Below are positions 29,154-39,637 of a DNA stretch of 64,000 bases, in pieces. Positions within the stretch are counted from its first letter, which is position 1. The number at the start of each line of letters is the position of its first letter. The stretch lies in assembly GCA_049487715.1 (NCBI GenBank), contig CP150568.1:248001-312000 (forward strand). Reading direction: 5' to 3'. The notes under the pieces were generated by a model. The model was not told the origin of the DNA. It was given only the letters and a program-made list of their open reading frames with translations, and did not search any database. This DNA comes from Pycnococcus provasolii. Lineage: Eukaryota > Chlorophyta > Pseudoscourfieldiophyceae > Pseudoscourfieldiales. Position numbers and translations under genes: made by a program.

Positions 29154-31391
29154 TCTGATACGATGGAAAGAGTCGCCAAGAAGTTGCCAAGAAGTTTCCC
29201 CCTTAAGAGTGAAATAAATGTGTATCAGAAGTTCCAGAAGTGTTTGTCAAATATCCAAGAACGAAACAGATATGAGAAGAAAGACACAAAACGTTTTTAA
29301 AAGCTGCTGCTACCTTATCAAAGAGGAAAAAGAAAAGGCCGCTGACAAAGGCTTTCGCTGTAAGATAAGATAAGCAGAGAGCTGTAAGATACGGCTATGT
29401 ACTTGATTTCACTCACGCTTAAGCAAGGCTTAAGAACACTGTTTTAAATATGAAATAAAACGTTTCAATCAATAAATACTGTAAGAAGAGAATAAAAGAA
29501 ATACTGTATATCAATGGAAACACGCCTTATGTTCACGCCTTAACTATTTAAGTTATTTAAATAAGGGAAGACACTTAAGACAATTTATATTTAATTGGAA
29601 TTGATTGCAGATAAGTTAATTGGTTGGGTTCTAAAAAAACTATAAATAGTCTATGATGGAGAAACCAAAAGAAACAGCGTTCGTCGTTCGTGAGCGCATC
29701 GTTCCCCCCTTGCCCTTCCCTTGCTCTTTTACGACTTACTTCTACGAGGCGGCCGTACGCGTCAGCCTCCGTTGTCAGCCTCCTTATTACCGGGTAGTTA
29801 TTAGTTGACACTTGACAGTGTCGTTTCGAGTAGCTACAGAGTCGGCCTCGCTCCGTCTCGAGGCTCATTTCATCGATCAGAGTTCAGACACCACCTGCCG
29901 GGTAGAGTGGGCCGCTGGCCTCTAATGCCGCCGGGCGACCCATGCAGTCGAACCAGTCGTCGAACCGGCGGCATCGATGGGAAGCGATGGTGATCATCGA
30001 GGGACTTTCAGACTGGTCGCATCGAGAACCCAGTTGACAATCGGAAGGAGGCCAGTCAGTGCCAGTCGTCTTTGGCTGTTTCTTCCCATGTCGATCGATC
30101 TCGTCGAGAAGTTTCTCCCTTCTCGAGTTCTCGCTACGGCATCCGTAGGTATGGTAAAACGAGGCGATAACACCAACGCCGGAGGGGGAAGACGGAAAAA
30201 CGACGACTGGGTCCCCGCGGGCAGACCCAGTCCAGTATCCGGATGGGCGTGGGACGGACGCCCCAGTTGCCAGTCGGAAAGGAAATCGCACGACCGGCAC
30301 CGTTCGGCGAAGGAGGAGAAGGGTTAGGGTTAGGGTTAGGGCTAGGGTTAGGGCTACCCAACTCCCTAACCCTAACCCTAACCACCTGCCCCCAACCCCC
30401 AAAACTCAAACCCCCCAAAAACCAACCCCAAAAACCAAAACCCCAAACGGCTCCCCAACCTTTTACGACCAGACATTTACGACCAACCACCAAGAAACCA
30501 AATTAACCCCAACCGAACCAACCCACCCCAACCAACCCCCCAAAAAACCCAACCGAATGATGCCCCATGCGAAACCCCCAACACGATAAGTCAGAAAGAT
30601 TCTCAGGGAAAAAGATTTGCGTCTAAGAGAAGCGTCAAGGGGGACCCCCCTTCGGGGACCCGCTCTTGAACCAGTATGCATATATCAACAGGGTGTCTTA
30701 TCTTTCTGAATCTGAAACGATCAGGGAAGATTTTTTCACAACCCCAACTGGAATTCTTCCCTTGTGACGCCTGGGACCCGCCTGGTCTGATTTCACTGCC
30801 CCACACGTGCCTCCCCTCCCCTCCCCTTTCCGACGCTTAGGATACGTTTGAGTTTACAACACATAAGTTTTTACTATTTCCATAGTGGTGTGTGCTGGCA
30901 CATCACACTACCATTGGTGACGTTGTGTAGGCAAGTGTGTTTCTTAAGCTGCTGTCCCCTTGCTTTGCTGTCCCTGGTGGTTCCTGTGCACAGTGGCTCT
31001 TGCTTGTGTCTCTTGTGGTTCTTACTTTACTTGGGACCAGCGTCTTGTCTTTGTTTCTTGGTAAGCTTGGGGCAATCCTCTGCTTGTGTCGTCTTGTGTC
31101 GTACCTTGCGATTCTTGGATTCTTGTTTTTTTTAAATTCTGATCAAAAGTTCAGTTTTCTTTCGAACACGAGCGACGACCTTGAAGATACCTTGAAGACG
31201 ACGACGACGACGACGACGAAGAAGACTGTCTCGGCCTTTGGTGGGGGCTTGAAGCAGCGGCTGAGCCACCGGCGCGGCTTCGCTTCTTGCGGAGTCAACA
31301 CGGAAGCACCCTAGTTGGTTGCACATTTTCTTGGACATACTCAGGAGGAATCATAGTCAGGCAAAGCACAAGCACATTCAACGGGCTGCGC
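29154..31391. other. Gene-poor region, NEK / polyQ gene
   Basis: About 2.2 kb without a supported gene. 29290-29690 is markedly AT-rich compared with the rest of the window and contains repeated ACTGTA and AAGATAAG words. 30321-30385 is an inverted telomere-repeat block (listed). Downstream is C/A-rich degenerate sequence, a GGGGACCC..GGGTCCCC hairpin near 30639-30661, and a likely long 5' UTR for the polyQ gene. Confidence 0.5.
30321..30385. repeat. Head-to-head interstitial telomere repeat (TTAGGG)n(CCCTAA)n
   Basis: Five TTAGGG-type units (30321-30353, two with GCTAGGG variants) are followed after about ten bases by three CCCTAA units (30364-30385). Innermost arms GGTTAGGG and CCCTAACC are perfect, giving a foldback with a loop near CTACCCAACT. 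This orientation is the signature of a telomere-telomere join. Confidence 0.85.
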
Positions 31392-31780
31392 ATGAACATA
31401 GCAGGAGGAGGAGGAGGAGGAGGAGGAGGAGGAGGAGGAGGCTCATTGACGACAACCACCGCTCCCACGACCCACCACCACCAGCAGCAGCAACAACAAC
31501 AACAGCAGCAGCAGCAACAACAAAACGGCGGCACAGCTCCCAACAGCAACGCAGCGCACGACTACACGAAACGCGCGCGGTACGGCGAGCTTATGCAACC
31601 GCCGCGCCAAGCTGCTTTCGAGTCTGCACCGGCACCGGCTCCTCCCCCCGGACGGGGTGGACCCTTGCCTCCCACAACGACGTCGGCAGCAGCACAACAG
31701 CAGCCGTCTCACGCCAGTCAAAGCCACCACCAGCACCGTACCAACGGCAACCCGTCGGCAGGCACATCGCAGGCCAACAG

Positions 31781-31819
<39 letters not shown>

Positions 31820-33203
31820 ATGCATCGGACTGAGCGGCAACTGGGCGTTTGACGCGTGGGGTGGCATGTGGTACGAGTACGTGACAGGCACATTCTGGGA
31901 ACCTGTGAGTGCCTACTACTTTCACCACACGAAGGGTTGGTACATGGCACCTCCACCTCCAGACTTGCCATGGACCACAAATCCACAGCCACCAACGCCG
32001 AGACCACCACCACACATGAATCACGCGATGTCTATGCCAAATATGCAGGTGCACTCCTATCAACAGCATCGAGTGCATGAGAATGGTAACGGTGGCGTGC
32101 CTTCATCGCAGCAGCGTCAACCGCAACAGCAGTCACAGCAGCAGCGCCAACCGCATCAGCAGCAGCAACACCAGCAGCCACCGCCACCTCCACCCCAGCA
32201 ACAGCGCGGGAGGCACCAGGAGCATCATGCAGCGGCGCCATCTCCTTACGCGGACGCTTTTGGTGGAAATCTTCCAACTCTGGATGACGACGATACGCCG
32301 CCACCGTCGCAAGGGCCATACGGCGGTGTCAAGCACAGTGAGCAACGATGGCACCACACAGGTGACCACATCCTCGATGGCTGGAACCACGGTGGGCCCC
32401 CCTCCACCTACGCGTACAGCCTGCCGCCACCGCACAGCACAAAAAGTCAACCTGCACCATCCAAAAGCAAGAGCAAGTCGTCAACGAAGGAGGCCAAGCT
32501 CAACGGCGCGGGCAACGGAGGTGACTCGGCCGCCGCTGGGTCGAGGGCACCGCCACCGGCAACAAGTCAGACGTCGCCGCTCGGTGAGATGCGTGCACTC
32601 GTGCGACTCACCAACGCAATTTTCACGCGAGATCGCCTTGTCGCACGCGACCTAAATCGCTACACGGAGGAGGATGTGCGCAACTACCTGAACAAGCTCG
32701 GGTTCAGCGTAGGAGAGTCGCCCGTCCTACACTGGGGGTGCCCACAGGGCAAGTACCAAGTGCTCGCCGACATCCTCGGATGGGTGCTCACAGCCTCCAA
32801 CGAGTTTCGACTCAAGGTGTACACGCCGCATCCAACCCCAGAGCAGATAGCTAATGACGATATGCCAGAACCACGGAGGATGCGCATCGTCGTCTCGGAA
32901 GAGCAGGCGCAGCTCTGCGTGCCGTACAAACCAGGTTCGCCGTACGTGGCATGTGATTCGGTGCTGCGAGAGCTTGGCTTGCCCATCAATGACGATGGTG
33001 GATGGAATCTTCCCTTTGACTGGGTACGACTCGCAACGGAGGGTGCGCTCTTGTTCGGCGGCGTGGCACATGCCGATGGAGTGGATCGCGCGCCGCCCGT
33101 TCCCGGTGGCAGTGCTGCAGATGAAGATGCAAACTTGCTTGACATTGACACGGATCTTCTACTCGACCCACTGCTTGTTGGTGTATGCCCAAATGCGGCA
33201 TAA
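31392..33203 (+). CDS. Glutamine-rich protein with aromatic segment, unknown function
   Basis: A 603-residue protein that I cannot assign. It begins with a glycine run and has two long glutamine runs, then repeated P/Q/H-rich disorder. About residues 140-180 contain an aromatic segment (WYEYVTGTFWEPVSAYYFH followed by GWYM) that resembles the spaced-aromatic pattern of OCRE domains in splicing factors; this is a loose likeness. A folded C-terminal region of about 180 residues (from EMRALVRLTNAIFTRDR onward) has no motif I recognise. The frame extends upstream of the ATG at 31392 through a TTG only. Composition suggests a nuclear RNA- or transcription-related protein. Confidence 0.65.
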
Positions 33204-33303
33204 TCTTTTTTTCCTTTCGTACATAACTCTTGCAAAATCTTCTTGTTTTTTTTTCCCCCTTTTTCTCAACATTCATTTTACCCTAGTTTGCTCGTCCGCA
33301 GCA

Positions 33304-33430
33304 TTGATGACACGCGCGTGAAATACGTACGTCCCCACCTCGCTTTCCAAGAGTTCTGCACCCGCTCGCACCGTACGCGTCCTCGAGAAAGTAGTGCGGT
33401 GGCGCCACTGACACGTGCGCGTCGACATGC
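33304..33430 (+). repeat. Dispersed convergent-gap repeat 2, copy B
   Basis: Partner of 14494-14645. The left end TTGATGACACGCGCGTGAAA and the right block CCTCGAGAAAGTAGTGCGG plus TGGCGCCAC are identical to copy A, while the middle is shorter and diverged. It directly abuts a TnpB-like fragment. Confidence 0.75.
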
Positions 33431-33620
33431 ACGCGACGACGAAGGACTTCCGGATCCCTGTGGAAGTGCCGGAGACCATCCCGGGAGCGGGAGCGGCGAG
33501 TCGTGGCCCTGGACCCTGGCATACGCAAATTCCACGCGGCGTCGCGGAGTGCGATGCGCACGTTTGAGGTGCGCGCCTCGCGCGCTTGGACCCAACGAAT
33601 CCGTCCGGACGCGCAGCGAC
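33431..33620 (+). pseudogene. Decayed TnpB/Fanzor-like nuclease fragment
   Basis: Conceptual translation of two plus-strand frames gives TTKDFRIPVEVPE (33435-33474) and then, after a frame change, RERRVVALDPGIRKFHA (about 33482-33535). The second string has the form of the RuvC-I motif of IS605/IS607-type TnpB and eukaryotic Fanzor proteins (aliphatic-D-PG-x-R-x-F). No long open frame surrounds it, and downstream motifs (the zinc ribbon and the RuvC-II/III) are not seen, so it is a fragment. The match is short and from memory of family motifs; it could be chance. Confidence 0.35.
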
Positions 33621-33737
33621 ACGTGCAAGATTTAGGGACGCTAATTCAATATAAAAGCAAAAGCTGTTTGTGTATTTACAACGCGCCCGAGTCTGTCAAG
33701 TCAAAACTCTCTAGAATCTGTGGCAAAGAGCGTAAGT

Positions 33738-35129
33738 CTAGCTCACCTTAATTCGTAAGCGATCCACACTGTCATCTGGCATGGGCGGTGTTGGTGGCAG
33801 AGGTGGAGTGGCGGAGTTGGCGCGACGATCTTCGTCAACGTCATCGTCGCAAACACCCTCCATCCCCGAAAGAGGTGGAAGAAGTTCTGGCGGTGGTGGA
33901 AGGAAAAGCTCGTCGAAAGGCGCCGCGGCGGGAGCTGCTGCAGCCACGAGCGGTGATCCAGTCATGTCGTCATAAGGATACCGCATATCTCCCTGATCGA
34001 CAAGTCGCATGTACTTCCGTGCAGGAGGCATGTCATCCTTCTCCTCGTCGTGACGATGACTGAGCACGTGCAGCTCATGATGGAAATGATGCTCACGATA
34101 TTCCTCGCCATCTTCGTCCTCGCCGTCATCCCGCTCCTCCTCCTCCGCTTCCTCTTCTTCCTCCTCCGCCGCCTCCTGCTCATTCTGATCTTCTTCTTCG
34201 TCGTCGTCGCCCTCCTCATCATCCTCATCCTCATCCTCCTCCTCTTCCTCTCCCTCATCGTCGTCACCGTTATCATTCATTCCTTCACTCACGTTGAACA
34301 TTTCCTTGCTAGCGCATGCCGCCGTGGCTTGCTTGCATCCTCCTGCATCTTCCTCGTGACCCTTAAGAGTATGCTCAGCCTCCTCGGTGTCATCCTCGTC
34401 TGACGGACTCATCTGCGCCGTCCTCTGCGTCGGCGACGGCTGAATCACCTTGCCCATACGTGCAAGGCGCACAGGGTTGTGGTTGGATATGAAGTTGCGC
34501 AGCTGAGCCTGCTTAATGTGCGGGTAGCGCTTCCCAGCCCAAGGCAGTGCGAGCCAGTCTTCGTAGAATGAGGATGCGCCACCGACCCAGCCTATGTGTT
34601 CGCCAAAGCGGCGCATAGTGGCACGTTCCTCCTCCGTCGTCTGGATGCGCCTTCTGTTCGGTATTGCAAGTTGCAGTTTGTTTGTTTTGTGTTTGTGTGT
34701 GTTCATGTGTACGCGTTAGTCACTAGATCACCATTGTCGCGTTTCAGGTGCCAAGGTTTGCCAGGCTTTGTTCACGTACATTGAAGTTTTGTCGGCTGTG
34801 TATCGGCGTCTTTTCTTCCCGCCGCCGCTACTCGCTGATGCCTTTTTATGTGCTCGACTTGCGCGTGCTCTGCAACCTCTCTTTTTTGAACGCTTTGGCT
34901 TTTCTTCAAAATCTTCCTCTGTTTCCTCCTCATCAAAGTCGTGTTCAGGTTGTGCACCTTCGGCACCAACAATCCCGTCATCGCAAGTCAGGGTTAGTCC
35001 ATTGATGTCGCAAGGCGCGAACGCCGATGCGAGCAGGTGGTTCAGCTCTCCTCTCATTTGCTGAATCGACTTGCGCAGCGAGCTCGCTTCATCGCGTGCA
35101 GCGATGACCGCCGCTTGATACCCCGACAT
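33738..35129 (-). CDS. Acidic nuclear protein, spliced (81-nt intron)
   Basis: Two adjacent minus-strand frames join through a GT-AG intron: exon 1 35129-34732, intron 34731-34651 (GTGATC at the start, a CTAAC branch-like word, AAG end), exon 2 34650-33738. The join keeps the frame and gives 436 residues. Using the next upstream AG instead (34654) would create a stop, so the junction is fairly determined. Exon 1 encodes a helical start, an acidic stretch, then a basic KKRRRYTADK nuclear-signal-like run. Exon 2 encodes a folded-looking segment (EEERATMRRFGEHIGW through QLRNFISNHN), a long E/D run and a proline-rich end. No family recognised; a DNA- or chromatin-associated protein is plausible. 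Confidence 0.65.
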
Positions 35130-35301
35130 GGCTCCGTGCTTAAAGTGCTGCACAAGCAACCAGTCGCCAATCTTTGATGGTCACACGCGAGAGACACGCG
35201 TCAATATCAAGAGCTTGCAAGAGTTTTTCCTGTCGAGCTTATGTATTAAAATCGCACCCCAAACGCACGCACAAACGCACAAACACTGCGGTGCCACTAC
35301 T

Positions 35302-35322
35302 GTAAGGTGTGTCACACCTTAC
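35302..35322. repeat. Palindrome, 10-bp arms, 1-base centre
   Basis: GTAAGGTGTG and CACACCTTAC flank a single T. Perfect arms. Confidence 0.9.
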
Positions 35323-35362
35323 GTCGTACGCTACAAGATTAGCTTACAATAAGCAAGAAAGG

Positions 35363-35391
35363 GTGTGCTTGTCCAGCGGCCACAAGCACAC
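35363..35391. repeat. Inverted repeat, 10-bp arms, 9-base loop
   Basis: GTGTGCTTGT and ACAAGCACAC flank CCAGCGGCC. Perfect arms. Confidence 0.9.
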
Positions 35392-35409
35392 GATTAGCTA
35401 GGCGCTAGG

Positions 35410-35466
35410 TGGGTTCGCAACGAATGGCAATGGCGCGCGTGTTCGATCCGGATGGCTGCGAACCCA
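35410..35466. repeat. Inverted repeat, 10-bp arms, 37-base spacer
   Basis: TGGGTTCGCA (35410-35419) and TGCGAACCCA (35457-35466). The spacer contains GTTCGATCC, which mimics a tRNA T-loop, but the interval is too short and lacks D and anticodon arms. Confidence 0.85.
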
Positions 35467-35559
35467 ACCCGGTTTTTGTCCCGCGGAGGCCGGAGGTGGG
35501 CCCACCTTTGACCTACCTCGAAACATTCTGAGGAAGGCTGCACATTCTGAAAAAAACCT

Positions 35560-35592
35560 TACGCCGACGGCTCGAGATCAGCCGTCGGCGTA
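35560..35592. repeat. Hairpin, 13-bp perfect stem, 7-base loop
   Basis: Stem TACGCCGACGGCT / AGCCGTCGGCGTA around CGAGATC. The strongest hairpin in the region. Confidence 0.9.
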
Positions 35593-36046
35593 CCGGGTAG
35601 GTTTTCTCAGAATTCTCCATCAACTCAGGCCTCCGCCGTCCGGATGATCCGATGTCGTTGATAATCGCATGAGCGGTGGCATCATGATGGGCATGAGGGA
35701 TAGTGGAGTTCATGTTCAAGTTCATGTCTTCATGGCAATGTAAGAAATTCTGAAATTGCCATTGGGTCATGTTCGGTGCATTTCTTCGAAGAAATTGCAA
35801 TCAGCAAGCGTGATTCAATGGAGGGCTCACCTCTCCTTGTTGGCCTGTTGGGCCCCATTATTGGTTCGATAAGTTGCCTCTCTCTTTCCCTTTCAGCTCC
35901 TCATCTCTACCGGGTACCCTAAACTCACGTAGTTCATAGAGCTCTGCACCGATACTCGCAAATGTTTTCGCCTCTTGGTTTCCCGAGCCTCAGACTTTGT
36001 CGAGGGACACCTGACAGCCTGATTTGATTGATCAAGTTGAGGTTCC

Positions 36047-36081
<35 letters not shown>

Positions 36082-36082
36082 C
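36047..36082. repeat. (TTTTCG)n microsatellite
   Basis: Five perfect TTTTCG units followed by TTTTCC. Confidence 0.9.
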
Positions 36083-36657
36083 TTTTCTTTTCTTCGGAGA
36101 AATGCTTCGTTGATTTCGTCCTTCTTCTGTCAAGTTTCAAGAGAATAATCACGTTGGGCATGGGATTAGCGCACGTGTCCTTCCAGGTCACGCGTGCATC
36201 ATGGGAGGGACCCGACTTGGGGCCAGGAGGGACAATTGGTAATTCCGCGCCATTCCTCCGACGGGCATCGTGGTAAACTTTACGGTGCCCAGAGGCCTGA
36301 GCAAGGGAAGCAAGCCCTTCGTTCAAGCTCCTGATTCCCCTCTAGACCACGATTTCCGCCTCCTCCGAGCCTCAGCCAGCCTATCCGGAAAATCCGCAGA
36401 AAATCTCCGAAAAGGCTGCCCACAAAACTCATTGGTTAGGGGTTGGTTCGCCCAGAACCCATCACGTGTGCGGCGCCATGGACATCAACCAAACGCGCAC
36501 TCGTGTGTGGTCGGTCTGACTATGTACCTTTTAGACAATCGCTTTATCCATATCCTTAGAATTCCAACTCCTCCACTACAGTACTACTTGAAAGAAAGAA
36601 AGAGCAACTTATCGGAGGTGGTTACACCTGGTTAGTTACACGAACCTCCCTCATGGC

Positions 36658-37551
36658 TCATGCAGTAACCGTTGCCGCCCTGGAGTCGAGGATACCCTCC
36701 GCGGCAACGAGGTCCTCCGGCGTCGTCACCTTCAGGTTCTCGTACGAATCCTCGGTGATAATAACCGGTTCGCCAATCGCCTCGACGATAGACACGTCGT
36801 CCGTCACCTCCGCGCCAACCTCGCGCACGTGCGCGTAGCCGCGCTTCAGCAGCTGAGGCTCGATGATCTGCGGCGTGTGCATTTCCCACAACGTGCTCCG
36901 GTCGAGCGTTTGCGCCACCATGACGAGGCCGTCGTCGCCGACAGGCTGCGCCTGCTTGACGGTTGCCTTGCACTTCACGCCGAGAACCGCCGCGCCGTGC
37001 GTCTTGGCGTCTTGCATGCACTTTCGAACGTCGTCCGGTCGCACGAGCGGCCGTGCTGAGTCGTGGATGCACACGAGCGTCTTTGACTCGTCGCACGCGC
37101 TGAGACCATTTTCCACGCTGTCCATGCGCTCCGCTCCTGGTGCTGCGAACGTGAGTGGTTTGCCGTGGCACAGTCCCTTGTCTTGTGCCCCCGTGAATAC
37201 GTCCTCGTACGACGGATCGCACACGACGACGACTTCCCCCACTTCGTCGAGAGCGCTGATGATGTCAAGCGACCACAGCGCGATTTCCTGTCCTCTGAGC
37301 GGTATGTACTGCTTGGGCATGTTCGCGCCCATTCGTTTTCCCACACCACCCGCGAGAAGCACGAACGAAACACTTCCTGAGGCAACTTTCTCAGGCTTGA
37401 TAGAAGCTGATACAACAAGAGGATGAGTCCTTCTTGTTGAGGAATTCTTCCAAGAGGAGGTTTTCTTCTTCCCCTGAACCACACGGGACTTCAGGGACAC
37501 AAAGGGAGTACGAGAGCGGCATTGGAAAAGTGACTTTGAAGACGTGTGCAT
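36658..37551 (-). CDS. ispD: 2-C-methyl-D-erythritol 4-phosphate cytidylyltransferase (IspD), plastid
   Basis: A 297-residue enzyme of the non-mevalonate (MEP) isoprenoid pathway that forms CDP-ME from MEP and CTP. The first 55 or so residues (S, K, R and T rich) are a chloroplast transit peptide. The nucleotidyltransferase loop is LLAGGVGKRMGANMPKQY, followed by the RPLVRPDDV segment and the C-terminal VTDDVSIVEA.GEPV and NLKVTTPEDL signatures. All key features are present and the length fits plant IspD after removal of the transit peptide. Divergent from the CK2-beta gene. Presence of this plastid-type pathway step supports a photosynthetic host. Confidence 0.95.
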   Translation of the reverse strand: MHTSSKSLFQCRSRTPFVSLKSRVVQGKKKTSSWKNSSTRRTHPLVVSASIKPEKVASGSVSFVLLAGGVGKRMGANMPKQYIPLRGQEIALWSLDIISALDEVGEVVVVCDPSYEDVFTGAQDKGLCHGKPLTFAAPGAERMDSVENGLSACDESKTLVCIHDSARPLVRPDDVRKCMQDAKTHGAAVLGVKCKATVKQAQPVGDDGLVMVAQTLDRSTLWEMHTPQIIEPQLLKRGYAHVREVGAEVTDDVSIVEAIGEPVIITEDSYENLKVTTPEDLVAAEGILDSRAATVTA

Positions 37552-38143
37552 CTTACTGTGTACTATAAAACCAAACCAACCTGAAAAGATAAAAAGATAG
37601 GATCAGATAAGAGGGAGATACGGAACGAAAGAAGAAGAATAATGGGGGGCTTCACAGGGCGCAGAACTACGCACGGTTAGGGGTTCGGGGAGACCTCCCA
37701 AGGTTAGGGTTATGTAGGGTTAGTTAGGGTTTCCGGGAGAACTACGCACGGTTAGGGTTAGGGTTAGGGTACCTCTTGTTGTTAGGCGTCTAGGGTACCT
37801 CTTGTTCTTCGGGTGGTTTTCCTCCCCTCCCCCAGGGAGCCCCATAAAGGGTATGGGTAGGGTTTCGGAGCCTCTTTTGCCCTGGGAGGAGGGGGGAAGG
37901 GGTCAAGGGGAAGGGGAAGTTGAAGGCCGCGGTAGTATTATTAGTCTATTGGTTTCTTCCGGTAGGGTATTCTTTCCCCGGCCCCTTTCAGTTGTGCTTT
38001 TGTTCGTCGCCATTTCATTTTCATTGTCGTTCCAAACAAACCACGCGTTTTCATCGACCTTCTCACTGCTGTGCTGCTTGTGCTGCTTGTCTTGTGCTTG
38101 TCTCCTTGTCTCATTGTCATTGTCACAGCCTCATACATCTAGT
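37552..38143. promoter_or_regulatory. IspD / CK2-beta divergent promoter with TTAGGG array and local duplications
   Basis: Between 37676 and 37770 there are eight or so TTAGGG-type words. Two local duplications overlap them: ACTACGCACGGTTAGGG near 37666 and 37740, and TAGGGTACCTCTTGTT near 37766 and 37789. The segment 37860-38143 is probably the CK2-beta 5' UTR. Confidence 0.55.
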
Positions 38144-39304
38144 ATGAGTGTGTGTCTCGATGTTCCTTCTCACTATAATGTTGGGGCACTGCCCACTCCT
38201 CCAGGGACTGAGTTTACACACGGACACTCCGGGGGAGTTTCCTTGCCTTTTGAGGTGACAGCCCCATGGTTTCTAGGAGAGGACGAACAGCGACAACCTC
38301 GAGGCCATCTGGACGCCGAAACTGCTGCTGCGCCATCTCCTATGATGACGGCCCCCTCAGCACCTCCTGCCGCAGGGTTAGGCTCTGGGAACACAGGGAA
38401 CGCGCCTCCTGACAGCCGAAACAACCCCACGGGGGGGATGAACCTTGTTGACCAAACGGCGGCGACGAGCACGGCGCCCGCAGGAAGTGGGCAGGGAGGG
38501 GCAGGAGCAGGAGCAGGAGCGGGTGGTGCGTCCAACGGCGCAAGGGACGCGGCGGGAAGCGGGAGTGGATTACCCACACAAGGGGTTCCGACAAACCACG
38601 GACAAGCGCCGTCGCGCTTGCCACCGACACCCGCGGGACCGCACCAGCCTGCGGACGACGAGAGCGACAGCGACAGCGAGGCGAGCGACGACGTCACGGG
38701 AAGCGACGACGAGGACAGCAGCTGGATCTCGTGGTTCTGCTCACTTAAGGGAAACGAGTTTTTCGCAGAGGTGGACGAGGAATACATCCAGGACGACTTC
38801 AACCTCGTAGGTCTGTCTTCGCAGGTGCCATACTTCGACTACGCGCTCGACCTTATTCTCGACGTCGAGAGCCCAAACGACGACGTGCTTACCGAAGAGC
38901 AGCACGAAATGGTGGAGAGCGCCGCTGAGATGCTCTACGGGCTGATTCACGCGAGGTATATCCTAACGTCGCGAGGCTTGAACGCGATGTTGGAGAAGTT
39001 CAAGTCGATCGACTTTGGGCGGTGTCCTCGCGTCTACTGCTCAGGTCAGCCGTGCCTTCCCGTGGGTCTTAGCGACGTTCCACGCACTTCCACCGTGAAG
39101 GTGTTCTGCCCGCGCTGCGAGGATGTTTACTTCCCGCGCAGCAAGTACCAGGGCAACATCGACGGCGCATACTTCGGCACAACTTTCCCACATCTGTTTT
39201 TGATGACGAACCAGTACTTGCGCCAGCCCAAGCCTACGCAGAGCTACACGCCGCGCGTGTTTGGGTTTAAGATCCACGCCAGCGCCAAGCTGCAGGCGCA
39301 GTAA
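38144..39304 (+). CDS. CK2B: Casein kinase 2 regulatory (beta) subunit with long N-terminal extension
   Basis: A 386-residue protein. The C-terminal 210 residues are canonical CK2-beta: [32 protein letters not shown], the [10 protein letters not shown] segment, the RYILTSRGL helix, and a zinc site of Cys294, Cys299, Cys322 and Cys325 (CPRVYC..., CPRC) that forms the dimer interface, ending FGFKIHASA. It assembles with two catalytic subunits into the CK2 tetramer. About 170 residues precede this, rich in G, A, P and S with an acidic [18 protein letters not shown] run that looks like a CK2 target. Animal beta subunits lack such an extension; plant ones have a shorter one. Start is the ATG at 38144; the upstream in-frame sequence is T-rich leader. 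Confidence 0.94.
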   Translation: MSVCLDVPSHYNVGALPTPPGTEFTHGHSGGVSLPFEVTAPWFLGEDEQRQPRGHLDAETAAAPSPMMTAPSAPPAAGLGSGNTGNAPPDSRNNPTGGMNLVDQTAATSTAPAGSGQGGAGAGAGAGGASNGARDAAGSGSGLPTQGVPTNHGQAPSRLPPTPAGPHQPADDESDSDSEASDDVTGSDDEDSSWISWFCSLKGNEFFAEVDEEYIQDDFNLVGLSSQVPYFDYALDLILDVESPNDDVLTEEQHEMVESAAEMLYGLIHARYILTSRGLNAMLEKFKSIDFGRCPRVYCSGQPCLPVGLSDVPRTSTVKVFCPRCEDVYFPRSKYQGNIDGAYFGTTFPHLFLMTNQYLRQPKPTQSYTPRVFGFKIHASAKLQAQ

Positions 39305-39637
39305 CCCGCCGCATTTCCAGCACACCCTGCACAGTTGTACGGTGCATGATGCGACACGAGGCGAGCTTTGGAGAGTGCACCAAAATCAGATGTAACCTTT
39401 CGCGCTCTCTCTCTCTCGCTCACTCACTTTCTTTGACTTCGTTTTGTTCGCGTTTGACCTATGCCCTATCTACGTGCGGTAGTCTACTTATTTGTATGTA
39501 TGCTGCACGTGGTCAAGAGCAAACTTCTGTATGTATGTCAGCCCGAGGAGTGCACTGGGGTGCGATAGACTCCTTTTCTGTTGTTGTTCGATTTTTTTTC
39601 TTTTTTGATACTATAGGTTTCCATTTTACCAATTTCC
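39305..39637. other. Intergenic, CK2-beta / unknown membrane protein
   Basis: CT-rich simple sequence near 39400 and T-runs; no gene or strong motif seen. Confidence 0.4.

Larger units (their letters stand above)
35130..36657. other. Gene-free region with palindromes
   Basis: About 1.5 kb between the 5' end of the acidic-protein gene and the 3' end of IspD. It contains four inverted repeats between 35302 and 35592 (listed), a TTTTCG microsatellite, and no supported gene. Open frames here are short and lack protein-like composition. Confidence 0.55.

Noticed and set aside
35410-35466. tRNA-like element (GGTTCG.. stem, GTTCGATCC)
   Set aside because: Only 57 bases, with no D-arm or anticodon arm; better described as an inverted repeat.
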